Below, in pieces: positions 1 through 5,717 of a stretch of DNA of 7,256 nucleotides. Origin of the DNA: Actinomycetota bacterium (GTDB taxonomy: Bacteria; Actinomycetota; Actinomycetes; Mycobacteriales; Jatrophihabitantaceae); the NCBI GenBank assembly GCA_019241805.1, contig JAFAWL010000464.1, positions 1 through 7,256 of the forward strand, in the 5' to 3' direction. The notes beneath the pieces were generated by a model. It was not told where the DNA came from and ran no database searches. It was given only the letters and a program-made list of their open reading frames with translations. Within the stretch, counting starts at the first letter, position 1. Each line of letters opens with the position of its first letter. The position numbers and the translations under genes were made by a program.

Positions 1-5
1 CGTCG

Positions 6-503
6 TCAACTCACTACCTCGCTACTGCGTCCCAGACCGTTCTTGGCCGCGAGTTTCACGCCCTCGACGATTGATTGGTAGCCGGTGCATCGACACAGGT
101 TTCCCGAGATGCAATGACGAATCTCGGCCTCGCTGGGATTCGGATTCTCGCGGAGCAGAGCCAGACTGGTCATCATGAATCCGGGCGTGCAAAAGCCGCA
201 CTGGAAGCTGTGGGACTGCCGGAACGCGTCCTGCAGCGGCGACAGGTCGTCGGGAGTTCCCAAGCCCTCGATGGTTTCGATGCTGGCCCCGTTGGCCTGG
301 ACGGCCAGCATCAAACATGACCGGACAGGTTCGCCGTTGAGCAAGACGGTGCACGCGCCGCAGACTCCGTGCTCACATCCGACGTGCGTTCCGGTCAGCT
401 CGAGGTCATCCCGTAGAAAGTCCACCAGCGTGCGACGTGACTCGCAGGTCCCGCTGTAGTCAGCCCCGTTAACCCTGAGGTTGATCTCCTGCTGCTCGCT
501 CAT
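6..503 (-). CDS. Two-[2Fe-2S] small subunit of a molybdenum hydroxylase (CoxS / xanthine dehydrogenase family)
   Basis: This 165-residue protein is the electron-transfer subunit of a cytoplasmic molybdenum hydroxylase, passing electrons from the molybdopterin centre to the FAD subunit. The N-terminal plant-type ferredoxin domain carries Cys43, Cys48, Cys51 and Cys63 (motif GCEHGVCGAC at 42-51). The C-terminal helical domain carries Cys102, Cys105, Cys137 and Cys139 (QCGFCTPG at 101-108, CRCTG at 137-141). All eight cluster ligands are present and the length is normal for the family. The ATG start at 503-501 shares one base with the TGA of the FAD-subunit gene (TGATG), so translation is probably coupled. 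The order FAD subunit then FeS subunit matches coxM-coxS, so a large-subunit gene is expected next. Only five bases remain after the stop; a TTG overlapping the TGA could be its start. The family is certain; the substrate is not readable, since CO dehydrogenase relatives oxidise many N-heterocycles, purines and aromatic CoA esters. Confidence 0.95.
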   Translation of the reverse strand: MSEQQEINLRVNGADYSGTCESRRTLVDFLRDDLELTGTHVGCEHGVCGACTVLLNGEPVRSCLMLAVQANGASIETIEGLGTPDDLSPLQDAFRQSHSFQCGFCTPGFMMTSLALLRENPNPSEAEIRHCISGNLCRCTGYQSIVEGVKLAAKNGLGRSSEVVS

Positions 504-1375
504 CAGTCCTGTCCCTTTGCTCTAGCTACGGCCCGTTCGAGGTTGCGACGCACGAGCCCCCGGGCCACGTGCTTGCGGTACTCCCTGGTGCCGTGCAGAT
601 CAGCCGGCGGATTGATGGCGTCGCCGACCGCGACGCTCGCGGCCGCCAAGGTCGCCCCATCCGGAGTCGCGCCGATCAGTGACTGTTCGGTTTCTGACGC
701 GCGGTGGGGAATGTCGGCGACGCCCGACAGACCGATTCGCGCATCGGAGATGGTCCCGTCGGGCGCGAGGTCGACAACGGTGGCGCAGCCGACCAGGGCG
801 AAGTCACCGCTTCGTCGGCTCACCTCGTCGAACGACCACCCGGCGCTGGCGGACGGAAGCGGTATTTCAAGGGCCACGACGAGTTCGTCCGCCTCGAGGC
901 AGGTCATGAGAAAGCCCTCGTAGAACGATGCGGCGTCGACCCGCCGCTCCCCGCGCGAGGAACGGATGACGATAACTCCGTCGAGTAGCCGCATGATTGT
1001 CGGCAATTCGGCCGACGGGTCGGCGTGGGCGACGCTGCCACCAATCGTTCCCCGACTGCGAATTGCATCGTGGCCGACGTGGGCGAGCGCGGCCGGCAAG
1101 ATCGGCAACGCCCGGGCCAGCTCGGGTGATCGCTCGCCCGTTCGGTGCCGGGACGCGGCGGCGATCTTCGCACCACCGTTCACACTGATGCCGGACAGCT
1201 CAGCGATACCGTTGATGTCGATCAGGACCTGAGGGGCACCAAGTCGCATGGCCAACACGGGCAGCAGGCTTTGGCCACCGGCGAGAATTTTCGCTTCTTC
1301 GCCGTATTCGGTGAGCAACGCCAAGGCTTCGTCGACGGTGTCCGGTGATCGGTAATCGAAGCGAGGCAGCTTCAC
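503..1375 (-). CDS. FAD-binding medium subunit of a molybdenum hydroxylase (CoxM-like)
   Basis: This 290-residue protein is the flavoprotein subunit that takes electrons from the [2Fe-2S] subunit and hands them to an external acceptor. Both FAD-binding signatures are visible: AGGQSLLP at residues 32-39 and TIGGSVAHADPSAELP at 110-125, the latter preceded by the usual VGHDAIRSRG. The C-terminal part (from about 175) fits the CO-dehydrogenase flavoprotein C-terminal domain. Length is typical. The start is GTG at 1375-1373, supported by AGAAGGGG (1382-1389) six bases upstream and by the protein beginning MKLPRFDY, a usual beginning for the family. It overlaps the next gene by one base. It lies after a strong hairpin terminator (1424-1458), so it probably has its own promoter in the short stretch 1376-1423, which also holds a dyad resembling one before the thiolase gene. 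Glutamine in AGGQSLLP, where CO dehydrogenase CoxM has His, suggests a CoxM-like enzyme and not a genuine CO dehydrogenase (inference). Confidence 0.95.
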   Translation of the reverse strand: MKLPRFDYRSPDTVDEALALLTEYGEEAKILAGGQSLLPVLAMRLGAPQVLIDINGIAELSGISVNGGAKIAAASRHRTGERSPELARALPILPAALAHVGHDAIRSRGTIGGSVAHADPSAELPTIMRLLDGVIVIRSSRGERRVDAASFYEGFLMTCLEADELVVALEIPLPSASAGWSFDEVSRRSGDFALVGCATVVDLAPDGTISDARIGLSGVADIPHRASETEQSLIGATPDGATLAAASVAVGDAINPPADLHGTREYRKHVARGLVRRNLERAVARAKGQD

Positions 1376-1396
1376 CGCAGACCCCTTCTGGTAATA

Positions 1397-1412
1397 AGCA
1401 ACTGATCTTGCT
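1397..1412 (-). promoter_or_regulatory. Candidate operator: AGCAA-N6-TTGCT dyad before the FAD-subunit gene
   Basis: A perfect 5-6-5 inverted repeat (AGCAA, six bases, TTGCT) begins 22 bases upstream of the GTG start at 1375, between the terminator hairpin and the ribosome-binding site AGAAGGGG. A related dyad, GGCAAG-N5-CTTGCC, begins exactly 22 bases upstream of the thiolase GTG start. The shared position and core suggest a binding site for one regulator, or a common RNA leader. Arms are short, so chance alone is possible; the case rests on the pairing of the two sites. Confidence 0.4.
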
Positions 1413-1423
1413 CCATCATAATC

Positions 1424-1458
1424 CTGGGCGGGCCTCGAAAGTTCCGAGGCCCGCCCAG
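1424..1458 (-). terminator. Strong GC hairpin terminator after the thiolase-DUF35 pair
   Basis: A perfect 14-bp stem (1424-1437 pairs with 1445-1458, CTGGGCGGGCCTCG and its complement) closes a 7-base loop, 16 bases after the stop codon of the DUF35 gene. No U-run follows on the minus strand (the next bases read GATTATGATGG), so it is of the U-less type common in actinobacteria. It separates the thiolase-DUF35 unit from the hydroxylase genes downstream. It could instead act as a processing or attenuation site that lowers read-through. Confidence 0.75.
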
Positions 1459-1474
1459 TACGTACTCCGTGCGG

Positions 1475-1885
1475 TCAGGCCTTGCTGAATTCGAGCAAGC
1501 TGACCTCGTCGTTGACGTCCTTGAAGGTCGCCGTGACCGGCATGTCGATCTCGATCTCTTCGATCGGGATGTTGAGCCGGACGGTGAACGTCGGTCCGGC
1601 CGTCGTCTTCACCCGACCGACCGCATAGGGAATTTCGTCGGCGAACGACGGCTCCAATGCGCGGTGATAGACGACCCAGCTCCACACCGTGCCGGTCGGC
1701 TCGATTTCCGCCCAGTCCTGATCACTGGACCAGCAGTTCGAGCAGATCGGCAACGGGGGAAAGCGCATCTCGCCGCAGTTGTTGCACTTCTGAACCACCA
1801 GGCTGTGGCGCTTGGCCGCCTCGTAGAAGCCTGCGGTGTCAGGCGCCTTGACGTCGGGCAGCGGCTTGGGCCGCGGCGCGCTCAC
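1475..1885 (-). CDS. DUF35 zinc-ribbon/OB-fold protein, partner of the thiolase-like protein
   Basis: This 136-residue protein has the two-part build of the DUF35 family. An N-terminal helix (about 16-28) is followed by a rubredoxin-like zinc ribbon with Cys34, Cys37, Cys48 and Cys51 (CNNCG ... CSNC), then an OB-fold from about 60 to 130 with the typical GTVWSWVVYHRA stretch at 65-76. Family members bind thiolase-superfamily proteins, as in the steroid aldolase Ltp2-ChsH2 and the ibuprofen protein IpfE, where the OB-fold helps hold the acyl-CoA. The start chosen is GTG at 1885-1883, which overlaps the thiolase TGA as GTGA. A longer reading to 1939 is open but would run 54 bases into the thiolase gene, and the protein from the GTG begins MSAPRPKPLP as expected. 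Overlap of the two genes implies coupled translation and a complex of equal parts. Family and partner are firm; the reaction of the complex is inferred. Confidence 0.92.
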   Translation of the reverse strand: MSAPRPKPLPDVKAPDTAGFYEAAKRHSLVVQKCNNCGEMRFPPLPICSNCWSSDQDWAEIEPTGTVWSWVVYHRALEPSFADEIPYAVGRVKTTAGPTFTVRLNIPIEEIEIDMPVTATFKDVNDEVSLLEFSKA

Positions 1886-3006
1886 TGGTGGGTCCCGATG
1901 ATAGAGCAGGCGCCCTTCATAAAGGTCATGGTCGAGCAATACATAGCGAGCTCCGGATTCGGCACCTGACGCTGGGGCTCAACGGTCCCACGCAATTGGC
2001 GAACAGCTTCCACGATGTGCAGCCAGCCCCACATGTAGCTCTCTGAGAGCTGACCACCGTTGGTGTTCAGCGGCAGCGAGCCGCCGGGCCGGGTGTGACC
2101 CTCGGCGACCCAGGGGCCACCCTCGCCCTCGGGGACGAAGCCGTAGTGCTCCACCATCTGCAGGTCCCACATCGCGGTCGGGTCCTGGATGTAGAGGATG
2201 TCGATGTCGGACGGCTTGAGGCCGGTGTTGCGCCAAACCTGCTCGCCCGACTTCTTCAGGAACGGGCGCATCAGGTAGTCGTCGAAGTAGTCGCCGCGGA
2301 TCTCCGACTGCTCGGCCATGCCGAGGATGTAGATCGGCTTGTTCGGGAAGTCCTTGGCCCGCTCCGCGCTGGTCACGATCAGCGCAACGCCACCGTCCGA
2401 GATCATCGTGACGTCCTCGCGACGCATCGGCTCGACCATGTACGGCTTGGCCAGGTAGTCCTCGATCGTCAGCGGATCTTGGAAGATCGCCAGCGGGTTA
2501 AGCCGCGCCCATTCCCGCTCGGAGACGGCGAACATGCCGAACTGCTCATCGGTGGTGCCGAACTTCTTCTTGTGACGTTGGAGCGCCATCGCGCCCTGAC
2601 CGGCAATGTGCACGAAGCCGGAGGCGCCGGCGAGGTTCGGTGCGCTCGCGCTGAAGTTGAATCGTCCCGAGCGAGCGTTTGCGCCGTAGACCAGGCAGAT
2701 CGTCTCGGCCATTCCGGTCAAGATTGCCTGGACTGCCAGGTGGAGCGAGAAGTTGCACGTGCCGTAGTCGAGCGTTTGCGAATACTGCGGGCTCAGACCG
2801 AACAGCGGACCAACCTGCACATCGGCGTTACCGCCCTGCACCGACTTACAGGTGATCAGACCGTCGAGCTGCTCCTTGGTCAGTTTCGCATCGTCCAAGG
2901 CGGACTTGATTGCCTCGATGGACAGCTGCTCGGGCGACCTTCCGGGCAGGGTGCCCTGCTCGGAGTGGCCCACTCCGACGATCGCGACCTTTCCGCGAAT
3001 ATCCAC
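1882..3006 (-). CDS. Thiolase-superfamily protein (SCP-x/Ltp2-like), probable acyl-CoA C-C bond cleaving enzyme
   Basis: This 374-residue protein has the SCP-x thiolase pattern: an N-terminal strand KVAIVGVGHSEQG (6-18), the nucleophile-region helix GTCNFSLHLAVQAILTG (82-98) with Cys84, ISDGGVALIV (202-211), GEGGPWV (294-300) and NTNGGQLSESYMWG (314-327). In degradative thiolases the last motif carries the catalytic His of GHPxG; here Ser323-Tyr324 stand in that area. This recalls Ltp2, a retro-aldolase that works with a DUF35 partner and uses tyrosines instead of thiolase Cys/His chemistry. The next gene encodes DUF35, with a 4-base overlap. The start chosen is GTG at 3006-3004, because AGAAGGGGG (3011-3019) sits just upstream and relatives begin at MDIRGKVAIVG. 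An ATG at 3027 and a GTG at 3099 are in frame but would place a dyad and this ribosome-binding site inside the gene. The reaction could be retro-aldol or thiolytic cleavage of a beta-hydroxy- or beta-keto-acyl-CoA; I favour the former moderately. Confidence 0.9.
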   Translation of the reverse strand: MDIRGKVAIVGVGHSEQGTLPGRSPEQLSIEAIKSALDDAKLTKEQLDGLITCKSVQGGNADVQVGPLFGLSPQYSQTLDYGTCNFSLHLAVQAILTGMAETICLVYGANARSGRFNFSASAPNLAGASGFVHIAGQGAMALQRHKKKFGTTDEQFGMFAVSEREWARLNPLAIFQDPLTIEDYLAKPYMVEPMRREDVTMISDGGVALIVTSAERAKDFPNKPIYILGMAEQSEIRGDYFDDYLMRPFLKKSGEQVWRNTGLKPSDIDILYIQDPTAMWDLQMVEHYGFVPEGEGGPWVAEGHTRPGGSLPLNTNGGQLSESYMWGWLHIVEAVRQLRGTVEPQRQVPNPELAMYCSTMTFMKGACSIIGTHQ

Positions 3007-3010
3007 TTGA

Positions 3011-3019
3011 CCCCCTTCT
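3011..3019 (-). promoter_or_regulatory. Ribosome-binding site deciding the thiolase start
   Basis: AGAAGGGGG on the minus strand ends four bases before the GTG at 3006. It selects this GTG over the in-frame ATG at 3027, which has only a distant AAGG. The FAD-subunit gene uses nearly the same element, AGAAGGGG, before its GTG. Confidence 0.7.
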
Positions 3020-3027
3020 GCTGACAT

Positions 3028-3044
3028 GGCAAGACGACCTTGCC
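3028..3044 (-). promoter_or_regulatory. Candidate operator: GGCAAG-N5-CTTGCC dyad before the thiolase gene
   Basis: A perfect 6-5-6 inverted repeat starts 22 bases upstream of the chosen thiolase start. It resembles the AGCAA-N6-TTGCT dyad at the same distance before the FAD-subunit gene. The CTTGCC half also appears at 3212-3217 upstream of the divergent CoA-transferase gene. It could bind a TetR- or GntR-type repressor (inference). The spacing differs from the KstR2 consensus (CAAG-N2-CTTG), so I do not assign it to that regulator. Confidence 0.45.
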
Positions 3045-3270
3045 TTGATGAGTCAATTGCTTCCAGAGCCTGGCAGCAGCGGTCCGTCAGAGTGACCAAG
3101 GTTCTGCTGCACTGCTCGCCTAGGTCGACCCTCGGCCGACGCTAGACATACGACGATCCTACAGTAAGCTCGACCGCGGACGGAACAGAGAACTCGAACT
3201 TCCCATTGCGTCTTGCCTCGCACAAGCAAGCGATCAATCGATCACATCATCAACCTGTAGGGAGGCCGGA

Positions 3271-4734
3271 ATGTCAACGACCTTCCCCGTAGCCGATGAG
3301 CTTTTTTCAACCATCTGGTCCGGTCTTGGTGCCGACACTGCCTTCCAACCCGAAGTGAGCTTCGAATCCCCCGGCACCCTCCCCACACCGTTCGCGGTCA
3401 CCGACCTCGCCGCTGCCGTCTTCGCCGCGTGCGGCGCGGCGTTGGCCGAGCTATTGGCTGCCGGCGGTCACTCGGCGCCCGCGACCACCGTCGACCGCGT
3501 CATGGCCAGCGCCTGGTTCTACCTGCCCCCCGGTCCGTCCACCCTTCTCGGCACCAAGCCGACGCCTCATCCGCTTACGCCGTGGATGACCGAATTCGCC
3601 ACGGCGGACGACCGGTGGCTCCGCGTGCAGGGCAGTTTTCCGTCGCTGCGAGCCCGCATAACCCGCACTCTCGGCGTCGGCGAAAGTCCGGAGGAAGTAG
3701 CCGTCACCGTCGCCAAGTACCCGGCGGATGAAATCGAGCAGCGCCTGGTCGACGCGGGAGCCGCGGTGGCCGCGAGCCGGACGATTGCGGAATGGCAGGC
3801 GCACCCGGCCGGGCAAGCGGCCTTTGCTCAGCCGATCGCCTGCATCGACGAGCTCGGGTCCGCCGAGCGGTCCTGGCAGCCGACGCCGGGCCGGCCGCTG
3901 GCCGGGATCAAGGTCCTTGACATCACCCGGGTCGCGGCCGGCCCGTTCGCCACTCGCTTCCTGGCCGCCTGCGGAGCCGAGGTGCTGCGTATAGAAGCGC
4001 CCGGCTCGGACGAGTCGAGCGGGGCATTCGGGCGGGGCAATGACCTGATGCTCGGCAAACGCTGGACTTTCCTCGACCTGCGTAGCGCTGAGGGCAAAGA
4101 GCGGTTCCGATCCCTTCTCGCCGAGGCCGACGTCTTCGTGCATGGCTACCGACCCGGTGGCATCGACTCGCTCATCAGGCCGGAGGAGCGGTACCAGGTC
4201 CGGCCCGACCTGGTCGAGGTGGCCTTACGGGCCTACGGTTGGGACGGCCCGTGGCAGATGCGTCGCGGTTTCGACACATTGGTGCAGTGGAGCAGCGGCC
4301 TGGCCAACGCGACGCAGGAGTGGGCGCTGGCCGACCCCGAACACCGGGTTCCGGTGACCGCGATAAGCCGCAAGCTCGACGCGTCACGGCCGCGACACCT
4401 GCCGGTCGAGGCACTCGACCTGGCCACCGGATATCAACTCGCCGCGGCCGCAATTCGTGGCTTGACCCGCCGTCTCAAAACGGGGCACGGGTCGCTATCC
4501 CGACTCTCGTTGGCCCGAACAGCCGCAATCCTGATCAACAAGGGATTCGTACCGCTCGAAGGACCCGAGATCGACTTGCCGCTGAACGGCCCCTGGGAGG
4601 ATCGGATCTATTCCGGACCGAATGGGCCCGTACAACGGCTCAAGTTCCCTTTGCAGATCGAGGGAAATCCGCTCTTCTGGGAGCGGGGCATCGAAGCGGT
4701 CGGATCCTCGACACCAACGTGGGCCGCTGCTTAA
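3271..4734 (+). CDS. Class III (CaiB/BaiF) CoA-transferase with apparently permuted halves
   Basis: This 487-residue protein should move CoA from a donor thioester to a carboxylic acid in the cytoplasm. The normal family N-terminus appears only at residue 208: RPLAGIKVLDITRVAAGP (208-225), LAACGAEVLRIEAPG (231-245), DVFVHGYRPGG (287-297), RRGFDTLVQWSSG (331-343) and LPVEALDLATGYQ (377-389). Asp383 aligns with the catalytic Asp that forms the aspartyl-CoA anhydride (Asp169 in formyl-CoA transferase). Residues 1-207 look instead like the family's C-terminal half, with ADDRWLRVQGSFPS (112-125), a 'lesser domain' helix set, and DAGAAVAASRTIAEWQAHP (161-179). The chain therefore reads C-half then N-half. 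From memory, similar long forms occur in actinobacteria. The start is ATG with GGGAGG (3260-3265) five bases upstream. A weak hairpin follows the stop. The C-terminal 65 residues (from about 423) show no motif I recognise. Class is firm; substrate is unknown. Confidence 0.9.
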   Translation: MSTTFPVADELFSTIWSGLGADTAFQPEVSFESPGTLPTPFAVTDLAAAVFAACGAALAELLAAGGHSAPATTVDRVMASAWFYLPPGPSTLLGTKPTPHPLTPWMTEFATADDRWLRVQGSFPSLRARITRTLGVGESPEEVAVTVAKYPADEIEQRLVDAGAAVAASRTIAEWQAHPAGQAAFAQPIACIDELGSAERSWQPTPGRPLAGIKVLDITRVAAGPFATRFLAACGAEVLRIEAPGSDESSGAFGRGNDLMLGKRWTFLDLRSAEGKERFRSLLAEADVFVHGYRPGGIDSLIRPEERYQVRPDLVEVALRAYGWDGPWQMRRGFDTLVQWSSGLANATQEWALADPEHRVPVTAISRKLDASRPRHLPVEALDLATGYQLAAAAIRGLTRRLKTGHGSLSRLSLARTAAILINKGFVPLEGPEIDLPLNGPWEDRIYSGPNGPVQRLKFPLQIEGNPLFWERGIEAVGSSTPTWAAA

Positions 4735-4765
4735 ATGTTTGACCTGACGCGCCGAATCACTCGTA

Positions 4766-4789
4766 AGGCGGCGCCCCGAGCGCGTGCCT
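4766..4789 (+). terminator. Possible weak hairpin terminator after the first CoA-transferase
   Basis: AGGC-g-GCGC (4766-4774) can pair with GCGC-gt-GCCT (4780-4789) around a 5-base loop, about 31 bases after the stop codon. The stem has one internal mismatch with a bulge and no U-run follows. It may end or reduce transcription before the crotonase gene, but GC-rich DNA gives such hairpins often. Confidence 0.35.
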
Positions 4790-4791
4790 GA

Positions 4792-4814
4792 AATGCGCAT
4801 TCGCAATCGAATGC
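4792..4814 (+). promoter_or_regulatory. Overlapping palindromes before the crotonase gene, candidate operator
   Basis: The 10-bp perfect palindrome AATGCGCATT (4792-4801) overlaps a second perfect dyad, GCATTCG-CAAT-CGAATGC (4797-4814). A looser one, GAAT-GCAA-ATTC, continues to 4820. They lie 43-65 bases upstream of the GTG start at 4857, in an AT-richer patch between a possible terminator and the ribosome-binding site. That is a good place for a promoter with an operator serving the crotonase and the following CoA-transferases. No -10 hexamer is clear enough to call. Confidence 0.4.
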
Positions 4815-4841
4815 AAATTCCTGTCCACACCCAACCAATCG

Positions 4842-4848
4842 AAGGTGG
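4842..4848 (+). promoter_or_regulatory. Ribosome-binding site deciding the crotonase start
   Basis: AAGGTGG lies eight bases before the GTG at 4857. Two other in-frame GTG codons, at 4845 and 4851, overlap or touch this element and so are poor starts. Confidence 0.65.
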
Positions 4849-4856
4849 TAGTGCAA

Positions 4857-5678
4857 GTGACTGAGGCCAAGCCGAAGAAGCCCGAGACGCCCGAGGACCA
4901 GCTCGTCCTCGTCGAGGATCACGGCAACTGGGCGTTGATGACCATCAACCGCCCCGAGAAGCGCAACGCGATGAGCAGCGCCGCGCAGCGTCGCTTTCGT
5001 CAGGCCCTGAAGGAGGTCTATGAGAAGCGTGTCGTTGTACTGACCGGTGTCGGCCCGTCGTTCTGCGCCGGCGTTGACCTGGTGGAAGGCCAGAATCGTC
5101 CGCCGCGCGACAACCGCGAGGGCAGTGGCGAGATCGGAAGCTGGGGTGAGTGCAACGAGGAGCTTCGTCAGCACCCAGCTGTGTTCATCGCCGCCGTCAA
5201 CGGGTTCGCCTTGGGCGGTGGCTCGACCCTGATCCACAACTGCGAGCTTGCTGTGGCGGGCGAGTCGGCCACGATCGGCACGCCAGAGTATGGCTTCGGA
5301 GCTTGGCCAGGTCTTGCCGGCCCCGCGCTGATCAACCGCGTGCTTCCCAAGCACGCCGCTGAGGTGATCTTCCTGGCCAAGCGGATCAGCGCCGAGACGG
5401 CCTACCGAATGGGCATCGTCAACGAGGTCGTGCCGGACGACCAGCTGATCGCTCGCGCCAGCGAGCTGGCCGAGCACCTGTCCGCCTTTGATCCTTACCT
5501 GCTGGACTGGGGCAAGAAGGCGCTGCGCAAGATGGTCAACGTCAGCTGGGAAGAAGCAATGGAACTGAGCAAGTACACGTCGGCGGCCATTGCCAATGCC
5601 CGCCCGAAGGCGGGACCCGAGGGATTCACCCAGGCTGACTTCGCGGCCGGCAAGCGTGGTGCCGGCCAGGGCGCCTGA
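4857..5678 (+). CDS. Crotonase-family enzyme (enoyl-CoA hydratase/isomerase or HCHL-like hydratase-lyase)
   Basis: This 273-residue protein has the crotonase fold that stabilises an acyl-CoA enolate in an oxyanion hole. Visible motifs are INRPEKRNAMS (30-40), LTGVGPSFCAGVDL (62-75), AVNGFALGGG (113-122), GTPEYGFGAWPG (141-152) and a C-terminal helix region with SWEEAMELSKYT. In enoyl-CoA hydratase two glutamates act; the second is kept as Glu144 (GTPEYG), but the first, normally two residues after GGG, is Thr124 here (GGGSTL). Hydroxycinnamoyl-CoA hydratase-lyase also keeps only the second Glu and has Ser at the first place, and shares RPEKRNAMS and an SWEE/TWEQ-like stretch. Hydration plus retro-aldol cleavage, isomerisation or hydrolysis are therefore all possible; simple hydration is less certain. 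Start GTG 4857 is chosen by its ribosome-binding site. The next gene begins 39 bases on, probably in one operon. An acidic/lysine-rich tail of 15 residues precedes the fold. Confidence 0.92.
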   Translation: MTEAKPKKPETPEDQLVLVEDHGNWALMTINRPEKRNAMSSAAQRRFRQALKEVYEKRVVVLTGVGPSFCAGVDLVEGQNRPPRDNREGSGEIGSWGECNEELRQHPAVFIAAVNGFALGGGSTLIHNCELAVAGESATIGTPEYGFGAWPGLAGPALINRVLPKHAAEVIFLAKRISAETAYRMGIVNEVVPDDQLIARASELAEHLSAFDPYLLDWGKKALRKMVNVSWEEAMELSKYTSAAIANARPKAGPEGFTQADFAAGKRGAGQGA

Positions 5679-5717
5679 CCGAAACGACAAGTCGCTGGAC
5701 GTGGAGGTCAAGTACCA

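Larger units (their letters stand above)
3007..3270. promoter_or_regulatory. Divergent intergenic control region
   Basis: This stretch separates the minus-strand thiolase operon from the plus-strand CoA-transferase genes and must hold the promoters of both. No convincing -35/-10 pair stands out. Weak -10-like hexamers are TAGGAT on the minus strand (3156-3161) and TACAGT or TAAGCT on the plus strand (3160-3170). Dyads present are GGCAAG-N5-CTTGCC (3028-3044); a near dyad with CTAGGTCG (3120-3127) facing CGAC-G-CTAG (3137-3145); CTTGC-N9-GCAAG (3212-3230); and the near-palindrome GATCAATCGATC (3232-3243). The nonamer CGTCTTGCC occurs twice, once in each transcription direction (minus strand 3036-3028 side by the thiolase, plus strand 3209-3217). 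No regulator gene lies in the window. Confidence 0.45.

Noticed and set aside
503..1375. Genuine CO dehydrogenase (coxMSL)
   Set aside because: The subunits are of this superfamily, but the context is acyl-CoA metabolism, the FAD motif has Gln where CoxM has His, and the deciding large-subunit active-site loop is outside the window.
2095..3024. Long open frame on the plus strand opposite the thiolase gene
   Set aside because: It is the antisense shadow of a clearly conserved thiolase gene in GC-rich DNA; its translation is rich in Arg, Leu, Val and His, has no recognisable motif, and no ribosome-binding site decides its start.
3028..3044. KstR2-type steroid-regulator site
   Set aside because: The KstR2 consensus as I know it has CAAG and CTTG two bases apart; here they are five apart, so only the half-sites are similar.
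3004..3099. N-terminal extension of the thiolase protein to GTG 3099 or ATG 3027
   Set aside because: The extra residues do not resemble the family start, and the AGAAGGGGG element and the dyad would fall inside the coding region. The matching leader of the FAD-subunit gene supports the GTG at 3006.
3212..3230. CTTGC-N9-GCAAG as a terminator hairpin
   Set aside because: A 5-bp stem with a 9-base loop is too weak, and no gene ends just before it on either strand; it is more likely a regulatory repeat or chance.
3451..4143. Open frame of 230 codons on the minus strand inside the first CoA-transferase
   Set aside because: Arg/Gly-rich shadow translation with no motif, in a region explained by a conserved gene.
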